Below are positions 51,854 through 62,255 of a stretch of DNA of 64,000 bases, piece by piece. Both the position numbers and the translations under genes were made by a program. Every line of letters starts with the position of its first letter. Within the stretch, counting starts at the first letter, position 1. The notes under the pieces are model-generated. The model was given only the letters and a program-made list of their open reading frames with translations, ran no database searches and was not told the DNA's origin. This DNA is from Planomonospora sp. ID67723 (GTDB lineage Bacteria > Actinomycetota > Actinomycetes > Streptosporangiales > Streptosporangiaceae). The stretch lies in assembly GCF_015711605.1 (NCBI RefSeq), contig NZ_JABTEZ010000003.1, positions 992,001-1,056,000 of the forward strand. The letters are read 5' to 3'.

Positions 51854-53131
51854 ATGGGGAACACGGATCTCCTCTTCGCGGTGGCCGGCGCCGGTGCCCT
51901 GCTCGCGGCGGTCCTGCCGAGGCTGCTCAGGCGGCGGCCCTTCTCGCTTCCGATGGCCTGCCTGATCGGCGGGATCCTCCTCTACCTGCTTCCGCTGGAC
52001 CTGCCCCGGCTCGATCCCGTGGCGCACCGGGTCGCGGTCGAGCGTGTCACCGAGATCTGCGTGCTCATCTCGCTGATGGGCGCGGGGCTGGCGATCAACC
52101 GGCCCTTCGGGTGGCGGCGGTGGGCCTCCACCTGGCGGCTGCTGGCCTGGACGATGCCGCTGACCGTGGCGGCGGTCGCCTGCGCCACCTGGGGGCTGCT
52201 GGGCTGGCCGCCCGCAGCGGCGCTGCTGCTGGGCGCCGTGCTGGCCCCGACCGACCCGGTGCTCGCCTCCGACGTCCAGGTCGGCGAGCCGGTCGACTCC
52301 GAGAAGGCTGACGACGAGGTGCGTTTCACCCTCACCTCGGAGGCGGGGCTCAACGACGGGCTGGCCTTCCCGCTCGTCTACGCCGCGATCGCGATGGCGC
52401 TCGCCGGGGGCTCCGGGTGGGTCGCGGAGTGGACCCTCACCGACCTGCTCTACAAGTGCGGCGCGGGCGTGCTGGGCGGGCTGGCGGTCGGCCGGGCGCT
52501 GGGCCGGCTGTTCTTCCGCGCGCAGGTGCGGGACCTGCGGCTGGCCGAGCACCGGGACGGTTTCGTCGCCCTGGCGGCGACCTTCCTGGCGTACGGCCTC
52601 ACCGAGCTGGCCCACGGGTACGGGTTCATCGCGGTGTTCGTGGCGGCGTGCACGATCAGGGCGGCCGAGCGCACCCACGGCTACAACGGGGTGCTCCACG
52701 GCTTCATCGAGCAGGTCGAGCGGCTGCTCACCGCCTGGCTGATCCTGCTGCTCGGCGGGTTCGTGGCAGGCGGCGGCCTGTCCTCGCTCACCTGGCGGGG
52801 AGCGGCGGTCGTGCTGCTCCTGCTCCTGGTGATCCGTCCGCTGACCGGCTGGCTCGCCGGGCTGGGGGGACGGGCGGGGCCCCGCGAGCAGGGCGTGATC
52901 GCGTTCTTCGGGATCCGGGGCATCGGCTCGCTCTTCTACCTCGCCTACGCCCTCGGCCAGGCCGACTTCGGCGTGCCCGCCGAGGAGCTCTGGGCGGTGG
53001 TGGCGTTCACCGTACTGGCCTCGGTGGTCCTGCACGGGATCACGGCGACGCCGGTGATGGCCCGCCTGGACCGCATGCGCGTCAGGGCGGCCGAGCGCAC
53101 CGAGGGCGAGCCCGCCACCCAGCATCCCTGA
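51854..53131 (+). CDS. CPA1-family sodium/proton antiporter
   Basis: 425 residues from ATG 51854. About 12 membrane helices. Signature stretches are GAVLAPTDPVLASDVQVGEP, RFTLTSEAGLNDGLAFPLVYAAI (the ND ion-binding pair) and GVIAFFGIRGIGSLFYLAYAL near the C-terminus. No cytoplasmic TrkA or nucleotide-binding tail. It exchanges protons for sodium or potassium. Flanked by the yebC terminator and the ruvC start, it is its own unit inserted into an otherwise conserved housekeeping order. Confidence 0.9.
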   Translation: MGNTDLLFAVAGAGALLAAVLPRLLRRRPFSLPMACLIGGILLYLLPLDLPRLDPVAHRVAVERVTEICVLISLMGAGLAINRPFGWRRWASTWRLLAWTMPLTVAAVACATWGLLGWPPAAALLLGAVLAPTDPVLASDVQVGEPVDSEKADDEVRFTLTSEAGLNDGLAFPLVYAAIAMALAGGSGWVAEWTLTDLLYKCGAGVLGGLAVGRALGRLFFRAQVRDLRLAEHRDGFVALAATFLAYGLTELAHGYGFIAVFVAACTIRAAERTHGYNGVLHGFIEQVERLLTAWLILLLGGFVAGGGLSSLTWRGAAVVLLLLLVIRPLTGWLAGLGGRAGPREQGVIAFFGIRGIGSLFYLAYALGQADFGVPAEELWAVVAFTVLASVVLHGITATPVMARLDRMRVRAAERTEGEPATQHP

Positions 53132-53245
53132 TCCCCGCCCGGCCGGGAACGGCCGGCTCTCTTCACCACGGCCTCCGTGCGCGGGTCGCCGCCAAGCGGT
53201 AGAGTCGGGCACCGAACAGGTGTTCGGCGGGTGGGAGGCGTGTCG

Positions 53246-53848
53246 GTGCGGGTGCCCGAGCTGCGGGTGATGGGGGTCGATCCGGGACTGACCCGATGCG
53301 GGCTCGGCGCGGTGGAGGGACGGCCCGGTGCGCCCCTGACCCTGGTCAAGGTGGGGGTCGTGCGCACCTCGGCCGACGACGAGATCGGCGCCCGGCTGGT
53401 GGCCGTCGAGACCGGGATCGAGCAGTGGCTCGACGAGGTCAGGCCCGACGCCGTGGCCGTCGAGAGGGTCTTCGCCCAGCACAACCTCAGAACCGTGATG
53501 GGCACCGCGCAGGCCTCGGCCGTCGCGATCCTGTGCGCCTCGCGCCGGGGGATCCCCGTCGCCCTGCACACCCCGTCGGAGGTGAAGGCCGCCATCACCG
53601 GCAGCGGCACGGCCGACAAACGGCAGGTGGGCGCCATGGTGACCCGGCTGCTGCGGCTGGACGCGATGCCCAAGCCCGCCGACGCCGCCGACGCCCTGGC
53701 GCTCGCCATCTGCCACGTGTGGCGGGGCGGGGCGCAGAACCGGCTGGCCGAGGCGCTGGCCCGGGCCACGACGGGCCCGGGCACCACCGCGGCGGCCTAC
53801 TTCCGCGGCCGGGGCCGCGCCGGACATTCGAGAGGGAGCGCGCAGTGA
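53246..53848 (+). CDS. ruvC: Holliday junction resolvase RuvC
   Basis: 200 residues. GTG 53246 is 7 bases after GGGAGG; GTG 53240 is too close. RNase H-like fold with catalytic acidic residues in [25 protein letters not shown], and the late [12 protein letters not shown]. It cuts Holliday junctions symmetrically with RuvAB. The TGA overlaps the ruvA GTG. The C-terminal 30 residues are a basic Gly/Arg tail. Confidence 0.96.
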   Translation: MRVPELRVMGVDPGLTRCGLGAVEGRPGAPLTLVKVGVVRTSADDEIGARLVAVETGIEQWLDEVRPDAVAVERVFAQHNLRTVMGTAQASAVAILCASRRGIPVALHTPSEVKAAITGSGTADKRQVGAMVTRLLRLDAMPKPADAADALALAICHVWRGGAQNRLAEALARATTGPGTTAAAYFRGRGRAGHSRGSAQ

Positions 53849-54465
53849 TCGCCTCGGTGCGGGGACGGGTGGCCGCGATCGGGCCCGACGGGGCGGTGGT
53901 CGAGGTCGGCGGGATAGGGGTGCTGGTGCACTGCACGCCGGCCACGCTCGCCACGCTGCGCGCGGGGGAGGAGGCCCGGCTGGCCACCTCGCTGGTGGTC
54001 CGCGAGGAGTCCCTCACCCTGTACGGCTTCGCCGACGACGACGAGCGCCGGATCTTCGAGCTGGTGCAGGGCGCCAGCGGGGTCGGCCCCAAGGTGGCGC
54101 TGGCGATGCTGGCCGTGCACACGCCCAACAGTCTCCGGGTGGCCGTGGCCGGCGCCGACGTCAAGGCGCTGACCAGGGTTCCCGGAGTGGGGCCCAAGGG
54201 CGCGCAGCGCATCATCGTGGATCTCAAGGACAAGCTCGGAGCCCCCGAGGAGGCCGTCAACGCCGCGCTCGACGGCCGCGTGTTCGCACCCGCCTGGCGG
54301 GACCAGGTCCACTCCGGCCTGGTCGGCCTCGGCTACTCGGCCAAGGACGCCGACGAGGCCGTCGCCGCGGTGAGCCCGCAGGCCGACGCCGCGCTGGCGG
54401 AGGGCCGGACCCCGCAGGTGGCGGCGCTGCTCAAGGCCGCACTCCGGACGCTGAGCGTCCGGTGA
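53845..54465 (+). CDS. ruvA: Holliday junction branch-migration protein RuvA
   Basis: 206 residues from GTG 53845, overlapping the ruvC stop. OB fold ([30 protein letters not shown]), two helix-hairpin-helix motifs ([44 protein letters not shown]) and a C-terminal RuvB-binding domain ([19 protein letters not shown]). It tetramerises on four-way junctions and loads RuvB. Confidence 0.96.
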   Translation: MIASVRGRVAAIGPDGAVVEVGGIGVLVHCTPATLATLRAGEEARLATSLVVREESLTLYGFADDDERRIFELVQGASGVGPKVALAMLAVHTPNSLRVAVAGADVKALTRVPGVGPKGAQRIIVDLKDKLGAPEEAVNAALDGRVFAPAWRDQVHSGLVGLGYSAKDADEAVAAVSPQADAALAEGRTPQVAALLKAALRTLSVR

Positions 54466-54576
54466 GGGGCGCTTCCCCGTGGTCGTGGCAGGGATCGGAG
54501 GTCTCCGGCGGCAGGGCCCGGCGGGCGGCGGGCCGCGGCGGGGAGACGACTCCCGTTCGAGTGAAGGCAGGCTGAT

Positions 54577-55635
54577 GTGAGTTCGGAACGCGACCTGGTC
54601 TCGGCGGAGGCCGAGGGCGACGAGCGGCTGATCGAGGCGGCGCTGCGGCCCAGGCGGCTGGAGGAGTTCATCGGCCAGGCGCGGGTTCGCGAGCAGCTCT
54701 CGCTGGTGCTGCACAGCGCGCTGCGGCGCAACCGGCCGCCGGATCACGTGCTGATGAGCGGCTCGCCGGGGCTCGGCAAGACGACCCTCTCAATGATCAT
54801 CGCGACCGAGCTGGGCGTGCCGCTCCGCATCACCTCCGGCCCCGCCCTGGAGCGGGCCGGCGACCTCGCGGCGATCCTCTCGACGCTGTCGGAGGGCGAG
54901 GTCCTGTTCATCGACGAGATCCACCGCATGGCCCGTCCGGCGGAGGAGATGCTCTACCTCGCGATGGAGGACTTCCGGGTCGACATCGTGGTGGGCAAGG
55001 GACCCGGCGCGACCGCGATCCCTCTGGAGATCGCGCCGTTCACGCTGGTCGGCGCCACCACCCGGGCGGGTCTGCTGCCCGCGCCGCTGCGCGACCGGTT
55101 CGGGTTCGTCGCGCACATGGACTTCTACGAGGTCGCCGAGCTGGAGCGGGTGCTGAACCGCTCGGCGCGCCTGCTCGGCCTGGAGCTCCCCGGAGACGCG
55201 GCGCACGAGATCGCCGGGCGTTCCCGGGGCACCCCCCGGATCGCCAACCGGCTGCTGCGCCGGGTCCGCGACTTCGCAGAGGTCCGCGCCGAAGGAGTGA
55301 TCACCAAGGACATCGCCTCGGCCGCGCTGAACCTCTACGAGGTCGACGCGCAGGGGCTCGACCGGCTGGACCGGGCGGTGCTGGGGGCGCTGCTGCGCAG
55401 GTTCGGCGGCGGCCCCGTCGGCCTGTCCACGCTGGCCGTCGCGGTGGGGGAGGAGCCGGAGACCGTGGAGGTGGTCGCGGAGCCGTTCCTGGTCCGGCAG
55501 GGACTGCTGGCCCGCACGCCCCGCGGCCGGGTCGCGACCGCCGCCGCCTGGATCCACCTGGGGATGACGCCGCCGCCCGACGCCTTCGGCGCCGCGGTCG
55601 CCGTCGATCTGACGCAGCCGCCGGAACAATCCTGA
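54577..55635 (+). CDS. ruvB: Holliday junction DNA helicase RuvB
   Basis: 352 residues from GTG 54577. Walker [12 protein letters not shown], Walker [10 protein letters not shown], sensor 1 [21 protein letters not shown], sensor 2 [19 protein letters not shown] and a C-terminal winged helix ([42 protein letters not shown]). It drives branch migration. Separated from ruvA by 111 bases with no terminator seen. Confidence 0.97.
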   Translation: MSSERDLVSAEAEGDERLIEAALRPRRLEEFIGQARVREQLSLVLHSALRRNRPPDHVLMSGSPGLGKTTLSMIIATELGVPLRITSGPALERAGDLAAILSTLSEGEVLFIDEIHRMARPAEEMLYLAMEDFRVDIVVGKGPGATAIPLEIAPFTLVGATTRAGLLPAPLRDRFGFVAHMDFYEVAELERVLNRSARLLGLELPGDAAHEIAGRSRGTPRIANRLLRRVRDFAEVRAEGVITKDIASAALNLYEVDAQGLDRLDRAVLGALLRRFGGGPVGLSTLAVAVGEEPETVEVVAEPFLVRQGLLARTPRGRVATAAAWIHLGMTPPPDAFGAAVAVDLTQPPEQS

Positions 55636-55859
55636 CGTCGTCTTTTCGCATGGGAGCCGGAAAGGCCGGTCACGGGTCAATGACAAGGTCTCGAAACGGG
55701 AACTTCTCCGCGTGCTGAATCGTGCCCTCGTTGCCGCGCTCCGAACAGCTCGCCTAAACTCCGTGGCTTGGCTGGCTGTGTAGGCTGACGTGCTGAGCGG
55801 CGTGGCCGTATACGACGTCCGGCGCCAGGCCGGTCATTCTTAAGCGAAGGAGCGGCCCC

Positions 55860-56219
55860 ATGGGCGGCAACTACTCAAGCCTCATCATGATCGCTCTGAT
55901 GGTCGTGGTCTTCTACTTCCTGCTGATCCGCCCGCAGCGCAAGCGGCAGCAGGAGCAGATCCAGATGCAGAACTCCCTCATGCCGGGGACCCGCGTCATG
56001 ACCACGACCGGTCTTTTCGCCACCGTGGTCGAGATCGACGCCGACGACGTGATCCTGGAGATCGCGGACGGCGTCCGGACCCGCTGGGTCAAGGCCGCCA
56101 TCGGGCGTGTGCTGACCCCCGTCGAGGACGCCGAGGAGAACCTCACGGCCACCGACGACGTGGTGGAGACCTCCGAGCAGCAGGGCGGCGACCAGGACTC
56201 CACCACCAAGAAGTCCTGA
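55860..56219 (+). CDS. yajC: Preprotein translocase subunit YajC
   Basis: 119 residues from ATG 55860, with AAGGAGCGGCCC upstream. One N-terminal helix (LIMIALMVVVFYFLLIRPQRKRQQEQ), then the YajC beta domain (NSLMPGTRVMTTTGLFATVVEIDADDVILEIADGVRTRWVKAAIGRVL) and an acidic tail. First gene of a yajC-secD-secF operon. A TAGGCT -10-like hexamer lies near 55780 in the 224-base upstream gap, which shows no gene. Confidence 0.95.
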   Translation: MGGNYSSLIMIALMVVVFYFLLIRPQRKRQQEQIQMQNSLMPGTRVMTTTGLFATVVEIDADDVILEIADGVRTRWVKAAIGRVLTPVEDAEENLTATDDVVETSEQQGGDQDSTTKKS

Positions 56220-56264
56220 GTAGGCTCACCACCAATCCCCTATAGCCGAAAGAACTGACGACCA

Positions 56265-58037
56265 GTGGCCCGACCGACCAGTGGCCAGAGCAGACCGGGG
56301 CGCGTGCTCCTGGTGCTTCTGGCGCTCATTCTCGCCATGGGCGGGGTGATGTTCCTCAACAAGGCGCTCACCCCCGAATATGGCCTCGACCTCGCCGGCG
56401 GCACGACAGTGACGCTGCAGCCCATCACGCCGGACGGGAGCGACCCCTCAGAGGAGAGCATCGACCTGGCCGTGAACATCATCCGAGACCGGGTGAACGG
56501 CAGCGGCATCTCCGACGCCGAGGTCGTCAAAGCAGGCACGAACATCGTCATCTCCGTCCCGGGAGTCGGGCAGGAGGAAGTCGTCAAGCTGGTCGGCACC
56601 ACCGCGGAGCTGAGGTTCCGCCAGGTGCTGGCGGTCACGGACGGATCGGCCACGGGCGAGCTGCCCACCCAGGCGCCGACGCCGTCCGCCTCGCCCACGG
56701 CCACTGGGCAGAAGAAGACCACCCGCACGCCGAAGCCGCCCGCGACCGCGGCGCCCGACCCCAGCGCCACCCCCGCGGGACGCGGCCTGTCCTCGGCGCT
56801 GACCAACCCCTCGGCCGCGCCCAGCACGGCCCCGACGGCCACTCCGGCTCCCTCGGCCGCGCCGAGCGGGAGCGCCACGCCGTCGGCCGCCCCCAGCGGG
56901 AGCGCCGCCCCGTCCGGGCAGCCGGTCGAGGACCCGATGGCGGGAGTCGACCCCACCGGGATCGACCCGGCGGTGCTCGAGCAGTTCCAGAAGCTCGACT
57001 GCTCGAAGAAGGACCCGGGCCGGGGCGCGCAGGACGACCCCGCCAAGCAGATCGTCGCCTGCTCCGAGGACGGGCTGGCCAAGTACGTCCTCGACAAGGC
57101 GGCCGTGCAGGGATCCGAGATCAGCAGTGCGAGCTCCGGGGTCCGCGAGACCGGTGAGTGGGTCGTCAACCTCGACTTCAAGAGCGCGGGCGCGGCCGAG
57201 TGGGCCAAGCTCACCGGCCAGGCCTACAGCGCCGCTCCGCCCCGCAACCAGCTCGGCGTGGTCCTCGACGGCGTCGTGATCACCGCGCCCGTCTCCAACG
57301 GTCCCATCCCCGGCGGAAGGACCGAGATCTCCGGCAGCTTCAACCAGGTGACCGCCACCGAGCTGGCCAACCAGCTCAAGTACGGCGCGCTGCCGCTGAA
57401 GTTCGAGAAGAGCTCCATCGAGGAGGTCTCCTCCACCCTGGGCGCCGACCAGCTCCGCGGCGGTCTGATCGCCGGCGCGATCGGCCTGGCCCTGGTGGTC
57501 GTCTACTCGATGCTCTACTACCGGGGTCTGGGCGTCGTCTCGGTGCTCAGCCTCGCGGTCGCCTCGATCCTGACCTACCAGGCGGTGGTGCTGCTCGGCC
57601 ACTTCGCGGGCTTCCGGCTCTCGCTGCCGCACATCATCGGCCTCATCGTCTCGATCGGCATCACCGCGGACTCGTTCATCGTCTACTTCGAGCGCATCCG
57701 CGACGAGATGAAGGAAGGCCGCCGCTCGCTGCGCACGGCCGTCGAGGTCGCCTGGGTCCGGGCCCGGCGCACGATCCTGATCGCGGACGCGGTCATGTTC
57801 ATCGCCGCGCTGGTGCTGTACTTCCTGGCGGTCGGCGGCGTGGCCGGGTTCGCGTTCGCGATGGGCCTGACCACCCTCATCGACATCGTCGTGGTGTTCA
57901 TGTTCACCAAGCCGTTCGTCGCGATGCTGGCCCGCCTGAAGTTCTTCGCCAAGGGGCACCCGCTCTCCGGCCTGGACGCCGAGCGCATGAGCGCCCAGCC
58001 GGCCGCCGGCCCCAAGACCGTTTCGCAGGAGGCATGA
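56265..58037 (+). CDS. secD: Protein translocase subunit SecD
   Basis: 590 residues from GTG 56265. First helix (VLLVLLALILAMGGVMFL), then YGLDLAGGTTVTLQP and the P1 domain. Between about residues 130 and 225 there is a long Pro/Ala/Ser/Thr insertion with SAAPSGSA-type repeats. Then the remaining P1 region with GVVLDGVVITAPVSNGPIPGGRTEISG and five helices containing IGITADSFIVYFERIRDEMKEG. With SecF it uses the proton gradient to pull exported proteins across the membrane. The stop shares its last base with the secF start. Confidence 0.95.
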   Translation: MARPTSGQSRPGRVLLVLLALILAMGGVMFLNKALTPEYGLDLAGGTTVTLQPITPDGSDPSEESIDLAVNIIRDRVNGSGISDAEVVKAGTNIVISVPGVGQEEVVKLVGTTAELRFRQVLAVTDGSATGELPTQAPTPSASPTATGQKKTTRTPKPPATAAPDPSATPAGRGLSSALTNPSAAPSTAPTATPAPSAAPSGSATPSAAPSGSAAPSGQPVEDPMAGVDPTGIDPAVLEQFQKLDCSKKDPGRGAQDDPAKQIVACSEDGLAKYVLDKAAVQGSEISSASSGVRETGEWVVNLDFKSAGAAEWAKLTGQAYSAAPPRNQLGVVLDGVVITAPVSNGPIPGGRTEISGSFNQVTATELANQLKYGALPLKFEKSSIEEVSSTLGADQLRGGLIAGAIGLALVVVYSMLYYRGLGVVSVLSLAVASILTYQAVVLLGHFAGFRLSLPHIIGLIVSIGITADSFIVYFERIRDEMKEGRRSLRTAVEVAWVRARRTILIADAVMFIAALVLYFLAVGGVAGFAFAMGLTTLIDIVVVFMFTKPFVAMLARLKFFAKGHPLSGLDAERMSAQPAAGPKTVSQEA

Positions 58038-59071
58038 TGGCCGGCCTCGTAAGCCGCCTGTACCGGGGCGAGGTCAACGTCGACTTCGTCGGACGCCAGA
58101 AGCTCTGGTACGGCCTGTCCGCCTTCCTGCTGGTGGTCTCCATCGCGGGCCTGGTCGTCAACGGACTGAACCTGGGCGTGGAGTTCAAGGGCGGGTCCGT
58201 CTTCTCCTTCAAGGCCTCCTCGGCCGCCATCGAGGATGTCCGGGACACGTTCGTCGAGGCGGGCGTGCACGAGACGATCGTGCAGACGACCAACAACGGC
58301 TGGCGGGTCACCACCGAGAGCCTCCCGGCCGAGCAGGTGACCGCGGTCCAGAAGGCGGTCGCCGGTGAGTTCGGCCTCAAGCAGACCGACGTCACCCTCC
58401 AGGTGATCGGCGCCTCGTGGGGCGGTCAGGTCGCGGACAAGGCCGTCATCGGCCTGATCGTCTTCATGCTGGCGATCATCCTGTACCTGACGATGGCCTT
58501 CGAGTGGAAGATGGCGCTGGCCGCCATCGTCGCGCTGATCCACGACCTGGTCATCACCGCGGGCGTCTACGCCTGGTCCGGTTTCGAGGTCACCCCGGCG
58601 ACCCTGCTGGGCTTCCTGACGATCCTCGGATACTCGCTCTACGACGCCGTCGTGGTGTTCGACATGATCAAGGAGGTCACGGCCAAGCTCGGCACGACCT
58701 CCAAGATCACCTACACCCAGGCCGCCAACGACGCGCTGAACCACACGCTGATCCGGTCGCTGAACACCACCCTGGTGGCGATCCTGCCGGTGGCGGCGAT
58801 CCTGTTCATCGGCACCACGCTGTTCGGCGCGGGCACGCTGAAGGACCTCTCGCTGGCCCTGTTCGTGGGAATGCTCGTCGGCACCTACTCCTCGCTGTGC
58901 GTGGCGACCCCGCTGCTGGTGACGCTGAAGGAGCGCGAGCCGCGCTACCAGGCGATCGCCCGCAGGCTCGCCTCCACGGGCGGCGGGTCGGGGGCCAAGG
59001 CCGCCCGCCAGCCGGTCGCCGCCGGGGCCGCCAAGGCCACGACGACGGACGACAAGCGCAAGAAGAAGTAG
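58037..59071 (+). CDS. secF: Protein translocase subunit SecF
   Basis: 344 residues. Two ATGs (58034, 58037) follow AGGAGGC; the second has better spacing. FVGRQKLWYGLSAFLLVVSIAGLVV (helix 1), LGVEFKGGSVFSF, a short periplasmic domain, then helices with LLGFLTILGYSLYDAVVVFDMIKE and HTLIRSLNTTLVAILPVAAILF. Basic C-terminus (DDKRKKK). Partner of SecD, translationally coupled to it. A long hairpin terminator follows. Confidence 0.95.
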   Translation: MAGLVSRLYRGEVNVDFVGRQKLWYGLSAFLLVVSIAGLVVNGLNLGVEFKGGSVFSFKASSAAIEDVRDTFVEAGVHETIVQTTNNGWRVTTESLPAEQVTAVQKAVAGEFGLKQTDVTLQVIGASWGGQVADKAVIGLIVFMLAIILYLTMAFEWKMALAAIVALIHDLVITAGVYAWSGFEVTPATLLGFLTILGYSLYDAVVVFDMIKEVTAKLGTTSKITYTQAANDALNHTLIRSLNTTLVAILPVAAILFIGTTLFGAGTLKDLSLALFVGMLVGTYSSLCVATPLLVTLKEREPRYQAIARRLASTGGGSGAKAARQPVAAGAAKATTTDDKRKKK

Positions 59072-59077
59072 ATCGAA

Positions 59078-59124
59078 ATGAGAACGCCTCCGCTCTCCGG
59101 GAAGGGGAGCGGAGGCGTTCTCAT
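59078..59124 (+). terminator. 18-bp hairpin terminator after secF
   Basis: Perfect stem 59078-59095 with 59107-59124 and an 11-base loop; the stem begins 6 bases past the secF stop. It closes the yajC-secD-secF unit. Confidence 0.88.
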
Positions 59125-59207
59125 AGGCGTCCGGCGGGTTCCGCCCCGATGCGCGGCCGTACCCGCGGCGCCGTGACCCACCGGCGTTCTCCAGCAGGGA
59201 TGTGACC

Positions 59208-59726
59208 ATGAGCGACCTGAGCCGGCTGATCCTGGACCGGATCCGCGACGTGCCCGACTATCCGAGGCCGGGGGTGCTGTTCAAGGACATCACCCCGCTG
59301 CTCGCCGACCCCGAGGCGTTCTCCGCGGTGACGGACGAGTTCGCCGGGCTCCACGAGGTGGACAAGATCGTCGGGATCGAGGCCCGCGGGTTCATCCTGG
59401 GCGCGCCCGCGGCCTACAAGGCCCGTGCCGGATTCGTTCCGATGCGAAAGAAAGGAAAACTGCCCTCCGAGACACTTGATGAGTCCTACGATCTGGAGTA
59501 CGGGTCCGCCACCATCGAGGTCCATCGGGACGCCTTCGCCCCCGGCGATCGGGTTCTGATCGTCGACGACGTGCTCGCCACCGGAGGTACGGCGCGTGCG
59601 GCGGTGGAGCTGGTCCGCAGGGCGGGCGCCGAGGTCGTCGCCGTCGCCGTGCTCATGGAACTGGACTTCCTCAAGGGGCGAGAGCGGCTCGCCGGAGTCG
59701 AACTGCACCCCCTTGTGATCGTCTGA
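59208..59726 (+). CDS. apt: Adenine phosphoribosyltransferase
   Basis: 172 residues from ATG 59208; GTG 59202 is possible. Type I PRTase: DVPDYPRPGVLFKDITPLLADPEAF, IVGIEARGFILGAPAAYKARAGFVPMRKKGKLP, and the PRPP loop VLIVDDVLATGGTARAAVELV. It salvages adenine to AMP. Located between secF and relA, the usual actinobacterial order. Confidence 0.96.
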   Translation: MSDLSRLILDRIRDVPDYPRPGVLFKDITPLLADPEAFSAVTDEFAGLHEVDKIVGIEARGFILGAPAAYKARAGFVPMRKKGKLPSETLDESYDLEYGSATIEVHRDAFAPGDRVLIVDDVLATGGTARAAVELVRRAGAEVVAVAVLMELDFLKGRERLAGVELHPLVIV

Positions 59727-59763
59727 TCCACCCCGCGCAGGCAAGCATGCGACCCGGTCTGGA

Positions 59764-59769
59764 TACACT
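59764..59769 (+). promoter_or_regulatory. Likely -10 element for relA
   Basis: TACACT, a good sigma-70-type -10 hexamer, lies 32 bases before the relA GTG at 59802, and a GAGGAG ribosome site intervenes. No clear -35 is seen. Confidence 0.45.
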
Positions 59770-59801
59770 GAGGGATCTGGACTCGAACGTGAGGAGTCTG
59801 A

Positions 59802-62159
59802 GTGCCCCGTGATGTGGTCGTGCCCGACGTGACCGCCGGCGGTGGCGGTCCCGATATGGCCGTCCCGGCAGGCGATGCCGGTTCCGCCATGTCCGGAGCC
59901 ACCGAGGAGAAACCGGCGGTGCGGCGAAGGCTCGCCCGCTTTGGGGGGCAATGGGGTGGCGCCATGAACCCGGTGCTTGAGCCGCTGTTCCGGACGGTCC
60001 GCGCGACCCATCCGAAGGCCGACCTGCGGCTGATCGAGCGCGCCTACGATGTGGCGGCCTACCACCACCGCGACCAGAAGCGCAAGAGCGGCGACCCCTA
60101 CATCACCCACCCTCTGGCGGTCGCGACCATCCTGGCCGAGCTGGGCACCGACGACGAGACGCTCTGCGCCGCGCTGCTGCACGACACCGTCGAGGACACC
60201 GCCTACGGCCTGGACGAGCTGCGCTCCGACTTCGGCGACAACATCGCGCTGCTGGTCGACGGCGTCACCAAGCTCGACAAGGTCAAGTTCGGCGACGCCG
60301 CCCAGGCCGAGACCGTGCGCAAGATGGTCGTCGCGATGTCCCGCGACATCCGGGTGCTGATCATCAAGCTCGCCGACCGGCTGCACAACATGCGCACCAT
60401 GCGCTACCTGCCCGAGCACAAACGGCAGCAGAAATCCCGCGAGACGCTGGAGATCTTCGCCCCGCTCGCCCACCGGCTGGGCATGAACACCATCAAGTGG
60501 GAGCTGGAGGACCTCGCGTTCGCCATGCTCTACCCCAAGCGATACGACGAGATCGCCCGGATGGTGTCCAAGCGCGCCCCCCGCAGGGACCTGTTCCTGC
60601 AGGAGGTCATCGAGAACGTCTCCGCCGACCTGCGCGAGGCCAAGATCCGCGCCGAGGTCAAGGGCCGCCCCAAGCACTACTACTCGGTCTACCAGAAGAT
60701 GATCGCGCGCGACGTCGCCTTCGACGACATCTACGACCTGGTGGGCATCCGGGTGCTGGTCGACACGGTCCGCGACTGCTACGCCGCCCTCGGAACGATC
60801 CACGCGCGATGGAACCCGGTGCCCGGCCGGTTCAAGGACTACATCGCGATGCCCAAGTTCAACATGTACCAGTCGCTGCACACCACGGTGATCGGCCCCG
60901 AGGGCAAGCCGGTGGAGCTGCAGATCCGCACCCACTCCATGCACCACCGGGCCGAGTACGGCGTCGCCGCGCACTGGAAGTACAAAGAGGACATGAACAC
61001 CTCCGGTCCCGCCGGAGGGAAGCTGAAGCCCGCCAGCGACATGGCGTGGCTCCGCCAGCTCCTGGACTGGCAGAAGGAGACCGCCGATCCGGGCGAGTTC
61101 CTGGAGTCGCTCAGGTTCGACCTGTCGGTCTCCGAGGTCTACGTCTTCACCCCCCGGGGCCAGGTGATCGCCCTGCCGGAGGGCGCGACCCCGGTCGACT
61201 TCGCCTACGCCGTGCACACCGAGGTCGGCCACCGCTGCATCGGCGCCCGGGTCAACGGCCGCCTGGTGCCCCTGGAGTCCCGGCTGGGCAACGGCGACAC
61301 CGTCGAGATCTTCACCTCCAAGTCGCCGGACGCGGGCCCGTCCCGCGACTGGCTGAAGTTCGTCAAGTCCGGCCGCGCCCGAAACAAGATCCGCCAGTGG
61401 TTCTCCAAGGAGCGCCGCGAGACCGCGATCGAGGCGGGCAAGGAGGCCATCGGCCGGGCCATGCGCAAGCAGGGCCTTCCGCTGCAGCGTCTGATGTCCG
61501 GAGAGTCCCTCCTGGCGCTCGCCAGGGACCTGCGCTACCCGGACGTCTCCTCGCTCTACGCGGCCGTCGGAGAGGGCCACGTGGCCGCCCAGTCGGTCGT
61601 GCAGAAGCTGGTGCAGTCCATCGGAGGCGTGGAGAGCGCCGAGGAGGACATCGCCGAGGCCGCGGTCCCGACGAAGCTCCGCGGCCGCCCCCGCGGCGGA
61701 GGCGGCGCGGGCGTGGTGGTCGCGGGCGACTCCGACGTCTGGGTACGGCTCTCGCGCTGCTGCACCCCCGTCCCCGGCGACGAGATCGTCGGCTTCGTCA
61801 CCCGGGGGCACGGCGTCTCGGTCCACCGCACCAACTGCCCCAACGTGGAGCAGCTCAGGGCCGAGCCGGACCGGCTGGTGGAGGTCTCCTGGTCGCCCGG
61901 CGGCGACTCGGTCTTCCTGGTGGCCATCCAGGTGGAGGCCCTGGACCGGCCCCGGCTGCTCTCGGACGTCACCCGGACCCTGTCCGACCAGCACGTGAAC
62001 ATCCTGTCGGCGTCGGTGACGACCTCCCGCGACCGGGTCGCGATCAGCAAGTTCACCTTCGAGATGGGCGACCCCAAGCACCTCGGCCACGTCCTGAAGG
62101 CCGTCCGCAACATCCAGGGCGTCTACGACGTCTACCGGGTCAGCGGCGCCGGAAGCTGA
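59802..62159 (+). CDS. relA: Bifunctional (p)ppGpp synthetase/hydrolase (RelA/SpoT)
   Basis: 785 residues from GTG 59802 (GAGGAGTCTGA upstream). HD hydrolase domain (about 70-220) with [19 protein letters not shown] and the LLHDTVEDT metal motif near 126. Synthetase domain (about 250-365) with [14 protein letters not shown] and [17 protein letters not shown] (about 445-505, [27 protein letters not shown]), a zinc-finger region ([32 protein letters not shown]) and a C-terminal ACT domain. Both catalytic halves look intact. It governs the stringent response. The acidic, Gly-rich first 50 residues are an actinobacterial extension. Confidence 0.96.
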   Translation: MPRDVVVPDVTAGGGGPDMAVPAGDAGSAMSGATEEKPAVRRRLARFGGQWGGAMNPVLEPLFRTVRATHPKADLRLIERAYDVAAYHHRDQKRKSGDPYITHPLAVATILAELGTDDETLCAALLHDTVEDTAYGLDELRSDFGDNIALLVDGVTKLDKVKFGDAAQAETVRKMVVAMSRDIRVLIIKLADRLHNMRTMRYLPEHKRQQKSRETLEIFAPLAHRLGMNTIKWELEDLAFAMLYPKRYDEIARMVSKRAPRRDLFLQEVIENVSADLREAKIRAEVKGRPKHYYSVYQKMIARDVAFDDIYDLVGIRVLVDTVRDCYAALGTIHARWNPVPGRFKDYIAMPKFNMYQSLHTTVIGPEGKPVELQIRTHSMHHRAEYGVAAHWKYKEDMNTSGPAGGKLKPASDMAWLRQLLDWQKETADPGEFLESLRFDLSVSEVYVFTPRGQVIALPEGATPVDFAYAVHTEVGHRCIGARVNGRLVPLESRLGNGDTVEIFTSKSPDAGPSRDWLKFVKSGRARNKIRQWFSKERRETAIEAGKEAIGRAMRKQGLPLQRLMSGESLLALARDLRYPDVSSLYAAVGEGHVAAQSVVQKLVQSIGGVESAEEDIAEAAVPTKLRGRPRGGGGAGVVVAGDSDVWVRLSRCCTPVPGDEIVGFVTRGHGVSVHRTNCPNVEQLRAEPDRLVEVSWSPGGDSVFLVAIQVEALDRPRLLSDVTRTLSDQHVNILSASVTTSRDRVAISKFTFEMGDPKHLGHVLKAVRNIQGVYDVYRVSGAGS

Positions 62160-62195
62160 GCGGCACCCCGGCACACCACGGCGCACCACGGCGAC

Positions 62196-62236
62196 GCGAA
62201 GGGCGTGGGACCACCCGGTGGTCCCACGCCCTTCGC
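62196..62236. terminator. Bidirectional terminator between convergent relA and DUF349 genes
   Basis: A near-perfect 41-base palindrome: 20-base arms 62196-62215 and 62217-62236 around a single base. It lies 36 bases past relA and 19 bases past the opposing gene. Confidence 0.88.
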
Positions 62237-62255
62237 TCAGCGGGTCGGCGGCGGG

